The notes: a model not told the origin generated them from the sequence alone. Positions 35,030-44,726 are shown, counted from the stretch's first letter. The stretch is 64,000 nt of DNA from Ilumatobacter coccineus YM16-304 (GCF_000348785.1 NC_020520.1:4402001-4466000), one strand, 5' to 3'. Numbers and translations: made by a program.

Positions 35030-37306
35030 ATGAGTACTGCTGTCGACACCTCATCCGACGCCGCCGAGAAGGCACCTCAACGCGTCAAGCCGCACCAACT
35101 CGCCCTCGTCTTGGGCGTCGCGGTCGGGTTGTTCACCCTGATCTCGGGCATCCTGCCGCAGATCACCGGCTGGGAGAACGACAACGCCGTGCACCGCACG
35201 GTGTTCGGCAACATCCCCGGACCGCTGCAGATCGCCTTCTACACGGTCATGCCCGTCATGATCATCTGGGGTGCGGTCATGTTCTCGCACCGCATGAAGA
35301 ACTGGGAGCGCGGCGCCCCGTCGAAGCGCCGCACCACGGCGAAGAATGCGAAGACCCGCCTCAAGGACTTCCGCGCCGGCGTCTACATGCAGACCCTGCT
35401 GCGAGATGCCGGTGCCGGCCTCATGCACTCGATGATCTACTTCGGGTTCCTCGGTCTCCTCGGCGTGACCACCGTGCTCGAGATCGACCACCAACTGCCC
35501 GAAGAACTCAAGTTCCTCCACGGCGACGTGTACCGCGGCTACGTCGCGTTCGGCGACCTCATGGGTCTGATCTTCATGGGCGGCATCGTCTGGGCGATCG
35601 TGCGCCGCTACGTGCAGCGTCCGTACCGCATCCGCATCAAGTCGAAGCCCGAGCACGCCGTCATCCTCGGCACGTTCTTCGCCATCGGCCTCACCGGATT
35701 CGGTGCCGAGATGTTCCGCATCGCACAGGAGGGCCTCCCCTCGTACGAACGCTGGAGCTTCATCGGCTACCCGCTCGCCGACCTGGTCGACGGCTGGTCG
35801 CAGTCGAGCCTCGACACGTGGCACCAGTGGTGGTGGATCGCTCACGTCGTGAGCTTCATCGTGTTCCTGGCGATCCTGCCGATCACGATGCTGCGCCACA
35901 TCTTCACCTCGCCGCTCAACATGTACCTCAAGGACAAAGACCGTCCGAAGGGTGCGATGCGGCCGATGCCGAACCTGATGGAGACCGAGCTCGAGAGCTT
36001 CGGCGCTTCGGTGGTCGAAGACTTCACCTGGAAGCAACTGCTCGACCTCGACGCCTGCACCATGTGCGGACGCTGCACCTCGGTGTGCCCGGCACACGCC
36101 ACCGGCAAGCCGCTCGACCCGCGCGAGATCGTCCTCAAGTCGGGCGAGGTCATGGCCGCCACCGGCACGCCGGCCGTGTCGCCGCCGCTCGGCACCGTCA
36201 AGGAGATCACGGTCAACGCCAACTCGCTGTTCGAGCGCATCACGCCCGAAGAACTCTGGGCGTGCACCACCTGCAAGGCGTGTGACGAGATCTGCCCGGT
36301 CAACATCGAGATCACCGACAAGATCTTCGACATGCGTCGCTACCTGTCGCTGATGGAGTCCAACTTCCCCGCCGAACTCGGCAACGCCTACCGGGCGATG
36401 GAGAACCAGGGCAACCCGTGGGGCCTCAACCAGGGCGAACGCGCCGACTGGGCCGAAGGCATCGAAGGCGTGCAGATCGTCGACCCGGGCGACTCGCTCG
36501 AGTCGGAGTACCTCTACTGGGTCGGTTGCGCCGGCTCGTTCGACGACAAGAACAAGAAGGTCACCCAGGCGATGGCCAACTTGTTGCGCCGCGCCGGCAT
36601 CGACGTCGCCATCCTCGGCCCGTCGGAGATGTGCACCGGCGACTCCGCCCGCCGCTCGGGCAACGAGTACCTGTTCCAGATGCTCGCGCAGCCCAACGTC
36701 GAGATGCTCAACGGCATGGGCGTGAAGAAGATCATCACGCAGTGCCCGCACTGCTTCAACACGCTGCTCAACGAGTACCCGCAGGTCGGTGGCCACTACG
36801 AGGTCATCCACCACACGCAACTGCTCGAGCAGCTCATCGAGTCGGGTCAGCTCGACGTGAGTCAGGCAACGCTCGACGAGCGGATCACCTACCACGACTC
36901 GTGTTACCTCGGTCGCCACAACGACGTGTACGTCGCACCTCGCAAGGTCGTCGGCTCCATCAAGGGCGTCGAGGTCGTCGAGATGCAGCGCAACGGCACG
37001 CAAGGCATGTGCTGTGGCGCCGGTGGCGCTCGCATGTGGATGGAAGAGACCACGGGCGTCAAGGTCAACGACGAACGCGCCAACGAGGCGCTGTCGACCG
37101 GTGCCTCTCGCGTGGCCACGGCCTGCCCGTTCTGCTACATCATGATGGACGACGGCGTGAAGGGTGCCGGCGTGGAAGACGATCAGGTCAAGGTCGCCGA
37201 CATCGCCATCCACCTCGTCGACGCACTCGAGCAGGGCGAAGCCGCCTTCCACGCCGGCGAAGCGCCGCTGCTGCACGGCGAGTCCGGCATCCCGTCCGGA
37301 AGCTGA
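35030..37306 (+). CDS. EtfD-like membrane Fe-S oxidoreductase (ETF:menaquinone oxidoreductase candidate)
   Basis: This 758-residue protein joins a NarI-like membrane domain (about five or six helices, residues 20-300), a double [4Fe-4S] ferredoxin domain (C343-x2-C346-x2-C349-x3-C353 and C412-x2-C415-x2-C418-x3-C422) and two HdrB-like cysteine-rich domains. The latter carry CTGDSARRSG with CPHCFNT, and CCGAGGARMWMEE with CPFCYIM. The domain order is that of mycobacterial Rv0338c (EtfD), which passes electrons from acyl-CoA dehydrogenases through EtfAB to menaquinone. The acyl-CoA ligases a few kb away fit a role in fatty-acid oxidation. EtfA and EtfB are not in the window. Confidence 0.88.
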   Translation: MSTAVDTSSDAAEKAPQRVKPHQLALVLGVAVGLFTLISGILPQITGWENDNAVHRTVFGNIPGPLQIAFYTVMPVMIIWGAVMFSHRMKNWERGAPSKRRTTAKNAKTRLKDFRAGVYMQTLLRDAGAGLMHSMIYFGFLGLLGVTTVLEIDHQLPEELKFLHGDVYRGYVAFGDLMGLIFMGGIVWAIVRRYVQRPYRIRIKSKPEHAVILGTFFAIGLTGFGAEMFRIAQEGLPSYERWSFIGYPLADLVDGWSQSSLDTWHQWWWIAHVVSFIVFLAILPITMLRHIFTSPLNMYLKDKDRPKGAMRPMPNLMETELESFGASVVEDFTWKQLLDLDACTMCGRCTSVCPAHATGKPLDPREIVLKSGEVMAATGTPAVSPPLGTVKEITVNANSLFERITPEELWACTTCKACDEICPVNIEITDKIFDMRRYLSLMESNFPAELGNAYRAMENQGNPWGLNQGERADWAEGIEGVQIVDPGDSLESEYLYWVGCAGSFDDKNKKVTQAMANLLRRAGIDVAILGPSEMCTGDSARRSGNEYLFQMLAQPNVEMLNGMGVKKIITQCPHCFNTLLNEYPQVGGHYEVIHHTQLLEQLIESGQLDVSQATLDERITYHDSCYLGRHNDVYVAPRKVVGSIKGVEVVEMQRNGTQGMCCGAGGARMWMEETTGVKVNDERANEALSTGASRVATACPFCYIMMDDGVKGAGVEDDQVKVADIAIHLVDALEQGEAAFHAGEAPLLHGESGIPSGS

Positions 37307-37310
37307 TCAA

Positions 37311-37325
37311 CGCGACGGCGTCGCG
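37311..37325. terminator. small hairpin between convergent EtfD-like and LLM genes
   Basis: CGCGAC-GGC-GTCGCG forms a 6-bp stem and 3-nt loop in the 34-bp gap between the two stop codons. No T-run follows. Confidence 0.4.
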
Positions 37326-37340
37326 CGAACCCGGCCCCGG

Positions 37341-38390
37341 TCAGGCGTTGCCGGCGACGGCGGCGCTCACCGCGTGCAGCACGGCGGCACCCGTGTCGTC
37401 GCCTGCGGTCGCGGGCACGATGCACACCTGGTCGGCACCGCTCGCGCCGAAGGCACCGATGCGCGTGACGATCGAGTCGGCGTCGCCGATGCCGGCGATG
37501 GTCTCGACCAGTTCGACGGGCATCTCCGCGAGCACTCGTTTCGGACCGACGCCCGACCGGGCCAGCGCGACGAGATCACCGAACCCGACCTCGTCGAACA
37601 TGTCTCGGTAGCCGCGTTGGCCGACGTAAGTGACCAGGCCGCGCATCACCTGCTGGGTCTGTTCGTCGGTGGTCGCCGCCGCCATCCACACGCTGAGGAT
37701 CGGCCGATCGCGTCCGAACGTCGCCGCCTGATCGTCGAGCTGCTGTCGCACGCGAGCGACCTGTTCGGGCGTGACGTGCGCGAGCACCACGCGGTCGGCG
37801 TGCTCCGCCGCGAACGACAGCATGCGCGGCCCGAAGGCCGCCATACCCAGTTGCACCGGCGACGACTCGGCCAACCGCAGGCGAAAGCCCGAGGAGCGAG
37901 CGGTCGGAAGATCGAAGTCGGTTCGCGCTCCACTGAGGATGCTGCGCAGCGCGTGGAACGTGTCGCCGAAGGCCGTGAGCGTGGCGGGCGTGTCGACACC
38001 GTGCCAGTCGGCCAGCACCGTGGGAGATGACGCACCGACGAAGAGGTCGCAGGGCCGACCTCCGAGCTCGGCGATCGAACTGATGCCCATCGCGAGCGCG
38101 ACGGGATCTCGCAGGGTGACCGGGAGCGGGCCGACGACGAGCTTGGCGCTCGCGGTCTCGCGGGCCAACGCCCCGGCGAGCGCGAACGCGTCGAACGTCG
38201 CCATCTCGCCGATCCAGATCTCGCCGAATCCGTGAGCGTCGGCGGCACGCGCCACGCTCAGCGCTTCGCCGGGAGCGCGATCGAGCCAGTACGGGAGCGC
38301 GACGCCGAGTGCGACGCCGCCGGTGGTGAGCGCAGACGAGGACCTCTCGTCACGCGTGTCGTCGCTGCGGATCGTACGGGAAGCTGACAT
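37341..38390 (-). CDS. LLM-class (F420-type) flavin oxidoreductase
   Basis: This 349-residue protein shows the luciferase-like barrel: ALGVALPYWLDRAPGEAL, DAHGFGEIWIGEM, KLVVGPLPVTLRDPVALAMG and ELGGRPCDLFVGASS, then VQLGMAAFGPRMLSFAAEHADRVV. Such actinobacterial enzymes generally use coenzyme F420 and act on ketones, lipids or mycolate-like compounds. The start ATG at 38390 abuts the 17-bp palindrome at 38391-38407, so it may be regulated with the divergent acyl-CoA ligase. The first 24 residues are disordered. The substrate is unknown. Confidence 0.85.
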   Translation of the reverse strand: MSASRTIRSDDTRDERSSSALTTGGVALGVALPYWLDRAPGEALSVARAADAHGFGEIWIGEMATFDAFALAGALARETASAKLVVGPLPVTLRDPVALAMGISSIAELGGRPCDLFVGASSPTVLADWHGVDTPATLTAFGDTFHALRSILSGARTDFDLPTARSSGFRLRLAESSPVQLGMAAFGPRMLSFAAEHADRVVLAHVTPEQVARVRQQLDDQAATFGRDRPILSVWMAAATTDEQTQQVMRGLVTYVGQRGYRDMFDEVGFGDLVALARSGVGPKRVLAEMPVELVETIAGIGDADSIVTRIGAFGASGADQVCIVPATAGDDTGAAVLHAVSAAVAGNA

Positions 38391-38407
38391 CGTGTTACCG
38401 TTACACG
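38391..38407. promoter_or_regulatory. 17-bp palindrome between LLM oxidoreductase and acyl-CoA ligase, putative TetR operator
   Basis: CGTGTTACCGTTACACG has perfect outer arms CGTGT/ACACG and near-symmetric AC/GT inside. It directly abuts the LLM start and lies 27 bp before the ligase ATG. A site matching 12 of 17 positions occurs at 41344. Confidence 0.55.
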
Positions 38408-38434
38408 CTCAGCGGCTTCACGCAAGGAGCGTCC

Positions 38435-39940
38435 ATGCAATCGGTACCAGACATGCTCACGAACGCGGCGAAACGGTTCGCGACCCGCCGGTCGGTGACC
38501 GACGGAACGCACGCTCACACGTTCGAGCAGACCCACGAGCGGGCCACTCGCCTCGCGACCGCGCTGCTCGACGAGGGCCTCCGACCCGGCGATCGGTTGG
38601 CGCTCCTCGCGTACAACGAGATCGAGTACACCGAGATCCAGGTGGCCTGTCAGCGCGCCGGCTTCGTCCTCGTGCCGATGAACTATCGACTGGCCGAGGC
38701 CGAGTTGGCCTACCTCGTCGACGACAGCCGGCCGGCAGCGTTGATCACCGGCAGCGAGTTCGCGCAGGTCGGGGCGAACCTCGACGTGCCGCGCAAGTAC
38801 CACCTCACCGACGAGGGAACCGGCACGCCGTACGAGGAACTGCTCGCTGCGGGCCGCCCACCCGGCAGCACGCCCGCCGCGGCGATCGACGCATCGGCGC
38901 CGTGCACCATCCTCTACACGAGCGGCACCACGGGCCGGCCGAAGGGTGCGGTGTTGACCAACCTCGCGCTCTGGGCGCGGCAGTGCTCGTTCGTCGCCGA
39001 GGTCGCCGCACCTCCCGGCTCGGTGTTCCTGCAGTGCCTGCCGCTGTTCCACATCGCCTCGAACCTCGGATACAGCTTCACGTCGACCGGCTCGACCAAC
39101 CTGTTCATGCGCCAGTTCGACGCGAACCAGTTCTTCGAATTGCTCGAGAACGAACGACCGACGCACATCCTGCTCGTGCCAACGATGATCAACATGTTGC
39201 TCAATCATCCGGGCATCGAGCGCGCCGACTTCTCGTCGGTCGAGATGGTGCTCTACGGCGCGTCGTCGATCTCACCCGACGTGCTCGCGCAGGCCATCGA
39301 CGTGATGGAGTGCGACTTCCTGCAGTTCTTCGGCATGACCGAGAGCTCCGGCTGCAGCATCCTGCGGCCCGCCGACCACGACCCGGTGGGACACCCCGAG
39401 CGGCTCGCGTCGTGCGGTACCGACGCCGTGGGCTTCGAGACGATGGTGGTCGACGACACCGACACCGAAGTCGCTCGCGGCGAGGTCGGCGAGGTCATCA
39501 CCCGCGGCCCGGCGCTCATGTCGGGCTACTGGAACAACGAGGAGGCGTCGGCCGACGCCCTCCGCAACGGCTGGATGCACACCGGCGACCTCGGCCACCG
39601 CGACGCCGACGGCTACATCTTCATCACCGACCGCAAGAAGGACATGGTGGTCAGCGGTGGGGAGAACGTCTATCCGCGCGAGGTCGAAGACGTGCTGTAC
39701 GCGCACGACGCGGTCTTCGAAGCGGCGGTCATCGGCCTTCCCGACGAACGCTGGGGTGAGCGGGTCCACGCGGTGGTCGTCCTGCACGACGGAGCCGAGG
39801 CCGACGGCGACGCCTTGTCGGCGTTCGCCCGCGAGCGACTCGCGTCGTACAAGGTCCCGAGGACCTTCTCGTTCGTCGACGAGCTGCCGAAGAACGCCAC
39901 CGGCAAGATCTTGAAGACCGAGCTGCGTGCACAGCACTGA
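38435..39940 (+). CDS. acyl-CoA synthetase (AMP-dependent ligase), first of two
   Basis: This 501-residue protein starts at an ATG preceded by AGGAG. ANL-family motifs are complete: the P-loop YTSGTTGRPKG (about 161-171), the FGMTESSG adenine-binding segment, the hinge TGDLGHRDADGYIFITDRKKDM and the catalytic lysine PKNATGKILKTELR. It activates a carboxylic acid to its CoA thioester through an acyl-adenylate. Chain length cannot be read directly. It probably shares the operator at 38391 with the LLM gene and is followed by the double-TetR regulator. Confidence 0.92.
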   Translation: MQSVPDMLTNAAKRFATRRSVTDGTHAHTFEQTHERATRLATALLDEGLRPGDRLALLAYNEIEYTEIQVACQRAGFVLVPMNYRLAEAELAYLVDDSRPAALITGSEFAQVGANLDVPRKYHLTDEGTGTPYEELLAAGRPPGSTPAAAIDASAPCTILYTSGTTGRPKGAVLTNLALWARQCSFVAEVAAPPGSVFLQCLPLFHIASNLGYSFTSTGSTNLFMRQFDANQFFELLENERPTHILLVPTMINMLLNHPGIERADFSSVEMVLYGASSISPDVLAQAIDVMECDFLQFFGMTESSGCSILRPADHDPVGHPERLASCGTDAVGFETMVVDDTDTEVARGEVGEVITRGPALMSGYWNNEEASADALRNGWMHTGDLGHRDADGYIFITDRKKDMVVSGGENVYPREVEDVLYAHDAVFEAAVIGLPDERWGERVHAVVVLHDGAEADGDALSAFARERLASYKVPRTFSFVDELPKNATGKILKTELRAQH

Positions 39941-40023
39941 GCCGCGAGACGCGGCACGAACGACGAGGCTGGCACACTCGATGGAGATGCAATCCGACAC
40001 CCGATCCCCGTCAGGCGGCGAGC

Positions 40024-41292
40024 ATGGCTGAGGCCGACGACCAGCCCGATGTCGGCCGCGGCCACACGGCAGCCACGGCACACGGCGAGCGATCGCGACG
40101 CGCGCTCCTGAGCGCCGCCGAGGAGCGCTACCGATCGCACGGATACGAGGCGACACGTCTCGCCGACATCACGTCCGACGCCGAGCTCACGACGGGTTCG
40201 CTCTACCGACACTTCACCGGCAAAGACGACATCCTCGCCGTCCTGTTCGACGAGCACCGCGCCCGACTCGACCACGCACTCGACACCGCGGCGTCGATCG
40301 CGTCGGCCTGCTCCGCGTGGATCGAGCTCGGCCGGGCTCATCGCGGACTCCTGCGCTCGGCGCAGGAGACACTGCGGCCGCGCCAACCGCAGACCCAGCG
40401 GTGGTCGCTCGCCCGTGACGGGTGGGAACAACGAATGGCCAAGCTGCTTCCGGCACGCCTCGTCGGGCCGAGCCGAACGGTGGCGGCGGCGATCATCGTC
40501 GACGGGCTCGAGTACTACACCCTCGCCGAGACGTCGGGCTGGTTCGAAGTGCGCGACGCCGACCACGTCGGCGGTCAGATCGAGCAGTTGGTACGCGACG
40601 GCATGTACGACGACCCGATCGGCGACGCGTCGCCGAGTCGGGCGGTGCTCGCGGGTGTGCAACTCGATCGCACGTACTTCTCGTGGTCGGTCTCCGACAA
40701 CCAGGTCCTGCCGGCATCCGGCCGCGGCCAGAAGACCTGGGACCGGATTCGCGAGGCGGCCACCGAGGTCTTCGCCACACTCGGCTTCCGCGCCGCGACC
40801 GTGGCCGACATCGCCGAAGCCGCAGGGGTCTCGTCGGCCACCATCTATCGCTACTTCGAAGACAAGGAAGACCTGCTCCTCAATCTGCTCACGGCGACCG
40901 AGCACGAACTCGTCGAACGACGCATGTACCAACTCGATGCCGCGGGGCGCCACCCGGTGCAAGAGGTGTACGAGGGATTCATGCAGCTGCATCGAGACCG
41001 CGCCGGAGTCTTCCTCGCCTGGAGCGAACTGAACACTCCCGGCAGCACCTACGAGCGCGCCTGGATCGACCTGCACGACATCTTGATGACGCAGATGGTC
41101 AAGGTCTGGCGCCGCGGCCAACGCAACGGCCTGATCACCAAGAACCTCGACGTGCAGCTGATGACCGAGTTCTACGGCTCGATCCACGAGCGCTCCGCGT
41201 ACGCACGCGTCGCGCTCGGTCGCGAACTCGGGGTGACCGACCGCGATGTCGGCGGCATGCTCGCTCAGCTCTACAACGGCGGACTGAGCTGA
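40024..41292 (+). CDS. double TetR regulator: two TetR repressors fused in one chain
   Basis: This 422-residue protein contains two complete TetR units. The first has helix-turn-helix RLADITSDAELTTGSLYRHF (about 43-62), with ERSRRALLSAAEERYRSHGY before it. The second has TVADIAEAAGVSSATIYRYF (about 259-278), with TWDRIREAATEVFATLGF before it. Each is followed by a helical ligand-binding domain. Ordinary TetR proteins are about 200 residues and dimerise, so this chain would act as a pseudo-dimer. The only Shine-Dalgarno-like match is weak. It sits between the ligase and the binding-protein gene, both with a putative 17-bp operator, so an acyl-CoA or acid ligand is plausible. Confidence 0.9.
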   Translation: MAEADDQPDVGRGHTAATAHGERSRRALLSAAEERYRSHGYEATRLADITSDAELTTGSLYRHFTGKDDILAVLFDEHRARLDHALDTAASIASACSAWIELGRAHRGLLRSAQETLRPRQPQTQRWSLARDGWEQRMAKLLPARLVGPSRTVAAAIIVDGLEYYTLAETSGWFEVRDADHVGGQIEQLVRDGMYDDPIGDASPSRAVLAGVQLDRTYFSWSVSDNQVLPASGRGQKTWDRIREAATEVFATLGFRAATVADIAEAAGVSSATIYRYFEDKEDLLLNLLTATEHELVERRMYQLDAAGRHPVQEVYEGFMQLHRDRAGVFLAWSELNTPGSTYERAWIDLHDILMTQMVKVWRRGQRNGLITKNLDVQLMTEFYGSIHERSAYARVALGRELGVTDRDVGGMLAQLYNGGLS

Positions 41293-41343
41293 CCCACCCC
41301 GCTCCGCTCCGCCTCGGCGCCCCGCGATCGCGAATGGTAACGT

Positions 41344-41360
41344 GGTGTCACATTTACAAG
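41344..41360. promoter_or_regulatory. second putative operator, before the substrate-binding protein gene
   Basis: GGTGTCACATTTACAAG matches CGTGTTACCGTTACACG at 38391 in 12 of 17 aligned positions, including the TGT and TTACA parts. It lies 52 bp after the double TetR stop and about 90 bp before the next gene. Confidence 0.45.
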
Positions 41361-41448
41361 AAGAGGCCGTGACGCCGCCGTCGTTCGACGGTGGGGACGA
41401 GCAACTGCGCACCGCACCGGTGCACACGACGACCTGGGGGGTCGAACC

Positions 41449-42933
41449 ATGATCACTGTCCGAAATCTTCGTCACGCCGCACGCGCCACTGCGTGTGTCG
41501 TGACGCTCGCACTCGTTGCTGCCTGCGGTAGCGACGACGACTCCGGCGCCTCGACGACACCGGACGAACCCGCGACCACCGAGGCCGAAGCAACCGAGAC
41601 GACCGACGAGCCAGCACCCGACACGGCACCCGTCGACAGCGCCGCCGAGAGCGAGCCCGAGACCGAGACCGAGGAACCGGCGGCCGAGGCGCCGTCCGGC
41701 GAGGCCGACGGCGATCCGATCCGTATCGGCATCCAGAACCTCGAAGGCGATCCGGCCGGATCGTTCCCCGAGTTCAACACCGCCATCGAAGCGGCGGCCG
41801 AGTACATCAACGCCGAACTCGGTGGCCTCGGCGGTCGCCCGATCGAACTCGTCGTGTGCAACTCGGTCGTGTCGCCCGACGACTCGCAGCGATGCGCCAA
41901 CGAGCTCGCCGCCGACGAGATCGAAGTCGCCGTGTCGACGATCAACTTCTTCGGCAACCACCTCTCGATCTACGAGGGTTCCGACATCCCGGTCGTCGTG
42001 CTGCGCCCCGTCACCGTCGCCGACTTCACCGCCGAGGGAGTCTTCTCCATCGGCGCCGGCGGTGGTTGCCTCGGTTCCCACACCGGTCTCGTGCAGTTCA
42101 TCACCGATGAGATCGAAGACCTCGAAGAGATCGAGGTCAACAAGGTCGCCGTGCCGTGGGCCGACACACCTCCTGGCGTGTTCTGCTTCAACGACCTCGA
42201 GGCCAAGCCCCTCGACGTCATCGCCGGTGTGACCGAAGGAAGCTCCGAGCGGTTCGGCGAGAAGCCCGACCTCGAGTTCATCGACGTCCCGATCGTTCCG
42301 GCGACACCCGACCTGACGCCTCGCGCGACGGAGATCTTCTCCTACGAGCCCGACGTGATCATGTTCTCCGCACAGGGTGCCGACTGCTGGAACCTCGTCG
42401 ACGCACTCGGCCGTGTCGGCTGGACTCCCGAGAAGATCCCGATGGCACTCTCCGGCTCGTGCACCGACTTCGACGCGATGGAAGCTGCCGGCGATCTCGC
42501 CGAGGGCATCTACTTCACCGGCACCACCAACAGCCTCCTCGTCTCACCCGACGGTCTGGAGGAGGGTCGTCACCGCGACGAAGTGACGACGTACCAGACC
42601 AAGGGGCTCGAGTACGGCATGCCCGACAGCGATCTCTTCAAGGGATTCGCTGCACAGGGCTTCGCCGGCATGATGAACATCTGGGAGATCGCCAACACGA
42701 TCGACGGTGAAGTGACCGGTCAGGCGATCAGCGATGCGTTCGCCGCGACCAACGGAAGCGCGTCGGCCTTCGGCGGCTCGCCGCTCAACTGCGCCGGCGC
42801 ACCCGCCCCGTACCTGTCGGTGTGCAGCTCCATCATCAGCATCTCGCGCTGGGACGGCGAGAACCTCGTGCCGGTCGTGCCCGAGATCGACGGCATCGGC
42901 CTCGTCGCCGGCACCGAACTCCGACCCAACTGA
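41449..42933 (+). CDS. orphan substrate-binding lipoprotein, branched-chain amino acid ABC type
   Basis: This 494-residue protein has a lipobox signal ending LALVAAC (Cys26), then a long Asp/Glu/Thr/Pro linker, and a periplasmic-binding fold of the Leu/Ile/Val type (IRIGIQNLEGDPAGSFPEFNTAI, then AAEYINAELGGLGGRPIELVVCNS). The family binds amino acids, amides or aromatic acids outside the cell. No permease or ATPase gene follows; instead a terminator and an acyl-CoA ligase do. It may therefore serve a transporter encoded elsewhere or act as a sensor. A GGGGGG-rich site precedes the ATG. Confidence 0.88.
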   Translation: MITVRNLRHAARATACVVTLALVAACGSDDDSGASTTPDEPATTEAEATETTDEPAPDTAPVDSAAESEPETETEEPAAEAPSGEADGDPIRIGIQNLEGDPAGSFPEFNTAIEAAAEYINAELGGLGGRPIELVVCNSVVSPDDSQRCANELAADEIEVAVSTINFFGNHLSIYEGSDIPVVVLRPVTVADFTAEGVFSIGAGGGCLGSHTGLVQFITDEIEDLEEIEVNKVAVPWADTPPGVFCFNDLEAKPLDVIAGVTEGSSERFGEKPDLEFIDVPIVPATPDLTPRATEIFSYEPDVIMFSAQGADCWNLVDALGRVGWTPEKIPMALSGSCTDFDAMEAAGDLAEGIYFTGTTNSLLVSPDGLEEGRHRDEVTTYQTKGLEYGMPDSDLFKGFAAQGFAGMMNIWEIANTIDGEVTGQAISDAFAATNGSASAFGGSPLNCAGAPAPYLSVCSSIISISRWDGENLVPVVPEIDGIGLVAGTELRPN

Positions 42934-42941
42934 TCGAGCGT

Positions 42942-42980
42942 CGAGCCTCGGTGTCGGCACGTCGTCGACGCCGAGGCTCG
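42942..42980 (+). terminator. hairpin terminator after the binding-protein gene
   Basis: Fifteen-base arms, 42942-42956 and 42966-42980 (CGAGCCTCGG and its complement at the base, one G-T pair higher up), enclose a 9-nt loop. It starts 9 nt after the stop. No T-run follows. Confidence 0.65.
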
Positions 42981-43024
42981 GACCTCCATCGACATCAGTT
43001 CATCCACATCCATTCATCCAGTCT

Positions 43025-43062
43025 CCGTGCCGACCCGGGTTCCACCTGCCGGGTCGGCACGG
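43025..43062. terminator. second 14-bp hairpin before the next acyl-CoA ligase
   Basis: CCGTGCCGACCCGG and its exact complement at 43049-43062 enclose a 10-nt loop. It may be a second terminator or a leader structure for the ligase gene, which starts 44 bp later. Confidence 0.5.
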
Positions 43063-43105
43063 CCCCCATCGGCCCGACCGGCCACAATGCAGCTCGAGGA
43101 CCAAC

Positions 43106-44665
43106 ATGCTGATCGGTGACATCGTTCGACGAAATGCCCAGTACTTCGGTGACGCCGACGCGCTCGTCGTTCCCGGCACCACCACCCGCTCGTGGCGCGA
43201 GGTCGACGACCGGTCGACCCGGTTCGCGAACGCACTCCTCGGCCTCGGGCTCGAGAAGACCGATCGCTTGGCGGTCTTCTCGTCGAACCGAGCCGAGTAC
43301 ATCGAGATCTTCTTCGCCACGGCGAAGTCCGGGATCATCGGCGCGGCGACCAACATCCGGCTCGCCCCGAGCGAACTCGCGTCGTACCTGCAGTACGTCG
43401 AACCGACCGCCATCGTCGTCAGCGCCGACCAGGTCGAGACGGCGCGCCGCTTCATCGACGAACTCCCGTCGCTGCGTTTCGTGATCGGCGTCGGCGACGG
43501 TCACGGCTTCGCCCTCGACTACGACGAACTCGTCGAGACGTCGAGCAGCGCCGCACCGGACGTCACCCTCGACGACACCGACATCTACCAACTCGGAGCG
43601 ACCAGCGGCACGACCGGCGTTCCGAAGGGCACGATCCTCACGCACCGCAACGCGATCGCCGCGATGCTGAACTGGATGGCCGAGATGCCCATCCGCGACG
43701 GCGACACGAACCTGCAGTGCATCCCGATGTTCTTCAATCCGGGTGGCCCGGCGCAGCTCCACCCTGTGATGATGAAGGGCGGGCGCTCGATCATCCATGC
43801 CGGCTTCGACCCCAGCGAGTTCATCGCCGCCGTCGCCGAGTACGGAGTCACGCACACCACGGCCGTACCGACGATGATCGGCATGGTGCTCGATCATCCC
43901 GAGGTCGCCGACCACGACTTCAGCACGCTGCGGGCCGTCGTCACCGGCGGCTCACCGGTGCCACCCGAGCTCATCGATCGAGCCGAGCGGCTGTTCGGCA
44001 GTGCCGTCTTCCGCCCATTCTTCGGCATGGCCGAGACGTACTCGTGCGGTCTGGTGCTGCGCCCCGAACACCTCGAGACCGATGCCGACACCGCGGCGCG
44101 ACGCGTCGCGTCGGCCGGCAAACCGCACCCGCTGATCCAAGCGCGCGTGATCGGCGACGACGACGCCGAGGTTCCGACCGACGGCACCACGTCGGGCGAA
44201 CTCCAACTGCGAGGCGACACCGTGTCACCCGGCTACTTTCGCATGGACGACGAGACCGCGGCGTCGCGCGTCGACGGCTGGTTCAAGACGGGCGACATCG
44301 CCGTCACCCACGCCGACGGCTTCATCACCATCGTCGACCGCAAGAAGGACGTGATCATCACGGGAGGGATCAACGTGTTCTCGAGCGAGATCGAGAACGT
44401 GGTGTACACGCACCCCGATGTCGCGCAGTGCGCGGTCATCGGGGTGCCGCACCCTCAGTGGGGAGAGGCCATCCACGCGGTGGTGGTCCTTCGACCGGGG
44501 TCTGACGCGACCGAGGCCGCGGTGATCGACCACTGCGCCGAGCGTCTGGCGTCGTACAAGAAGCCACGTTCGCTCGAGTTCGTCGACGAACTCCCGATCG
44601 GTGGCACCGGCAAGGTGCTGAAGCGTGAGTTGCGCGAGCGCTACGCCGCCCGCACGTCGAGCTGA
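43106..44665 (+). CDS. acyl-CoA synthetase (AMP-dependent ligase), second
   Basis: This 519-residue protein begins at the ATG at 43106, with GAGGA 5-6 nt upstream. The ANL motifs are present: P-loop SGTTGVPKGT (about 165-175), FGMAETYS, hinge TGDIAVTHADGFITIVDRKKD and the catalytic lysine segment GGTGKVLKRELRE. The MLIGDIVRRNAQYFGD start and the INVFSSEIENVVYTHPDVAQ block match fatty-acid or aromatic-acid CoA ligases of Actinobacteria. Two ligases around one double-TetR gene suggest a catabolic set. The substrate is not determinable. Confidence 0.92.
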   Translation: MLIGDIVRRNAQYFGDADALVVPGTTTRSWREVDDRSTRFANALLGLGLEKTDRLAVFSSNRAEYIEIFFATAKSGIIGAATNIRLAPSELASYLQYVEPTAIVVSADQVETARRFIDELPSLRFVIGVGDGHGFALDYDELVETSSSAAPDVTLDDTDIYQLGATSGTTGVPKGTILTHRNAIAAMLNWMAEMPIRDGDTNLQCIPMFFNPGGPAQLHPVMMKGGRSIIHAGFDPSEFIAAVAEYGVTHTTAVPTMIGMVLDHPEVADHDFSTLRAVVTGGSPVPPELIDRAERLFGSAVFRPFFGMAETYSCGLVLRPEHLETDADTAARRVASAGKPHPLIQARVIGDDDAEVPTDGTTSGELQLRGDTVSPGYFRMDDETAASRVDGWFKTGDIAVTHADGFITIVDRKKDVIITGGINVFSSEIENVVYTHPDVAQCAVIGVPHPQWGEAIHAVVVLRPGSDATEAAVIDHCAERLASYKKPRSLEFVDELPIGGTGKVLKRELRERYAARTSS

Positions 44666-44726
44666 CTCGCGCCACACGGCAGCTCCGCCGGCACCATCTC
44701 CATCGTCATCGTCGCGGTCCGATGCG

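Noticed and set aside
35051-37276. Minus-strand 741-residue frame opposite EtfD
   Set aside because: Shadow of a gene with complete ferredoxin and HdrB-like Cys motifs.
39670-42081. Minus-strand 803-residue frame spanning the ligase, TetR and binding-protein genes
   Set aside because: It crosses three well-supported plus-strand genes and shows no domain.
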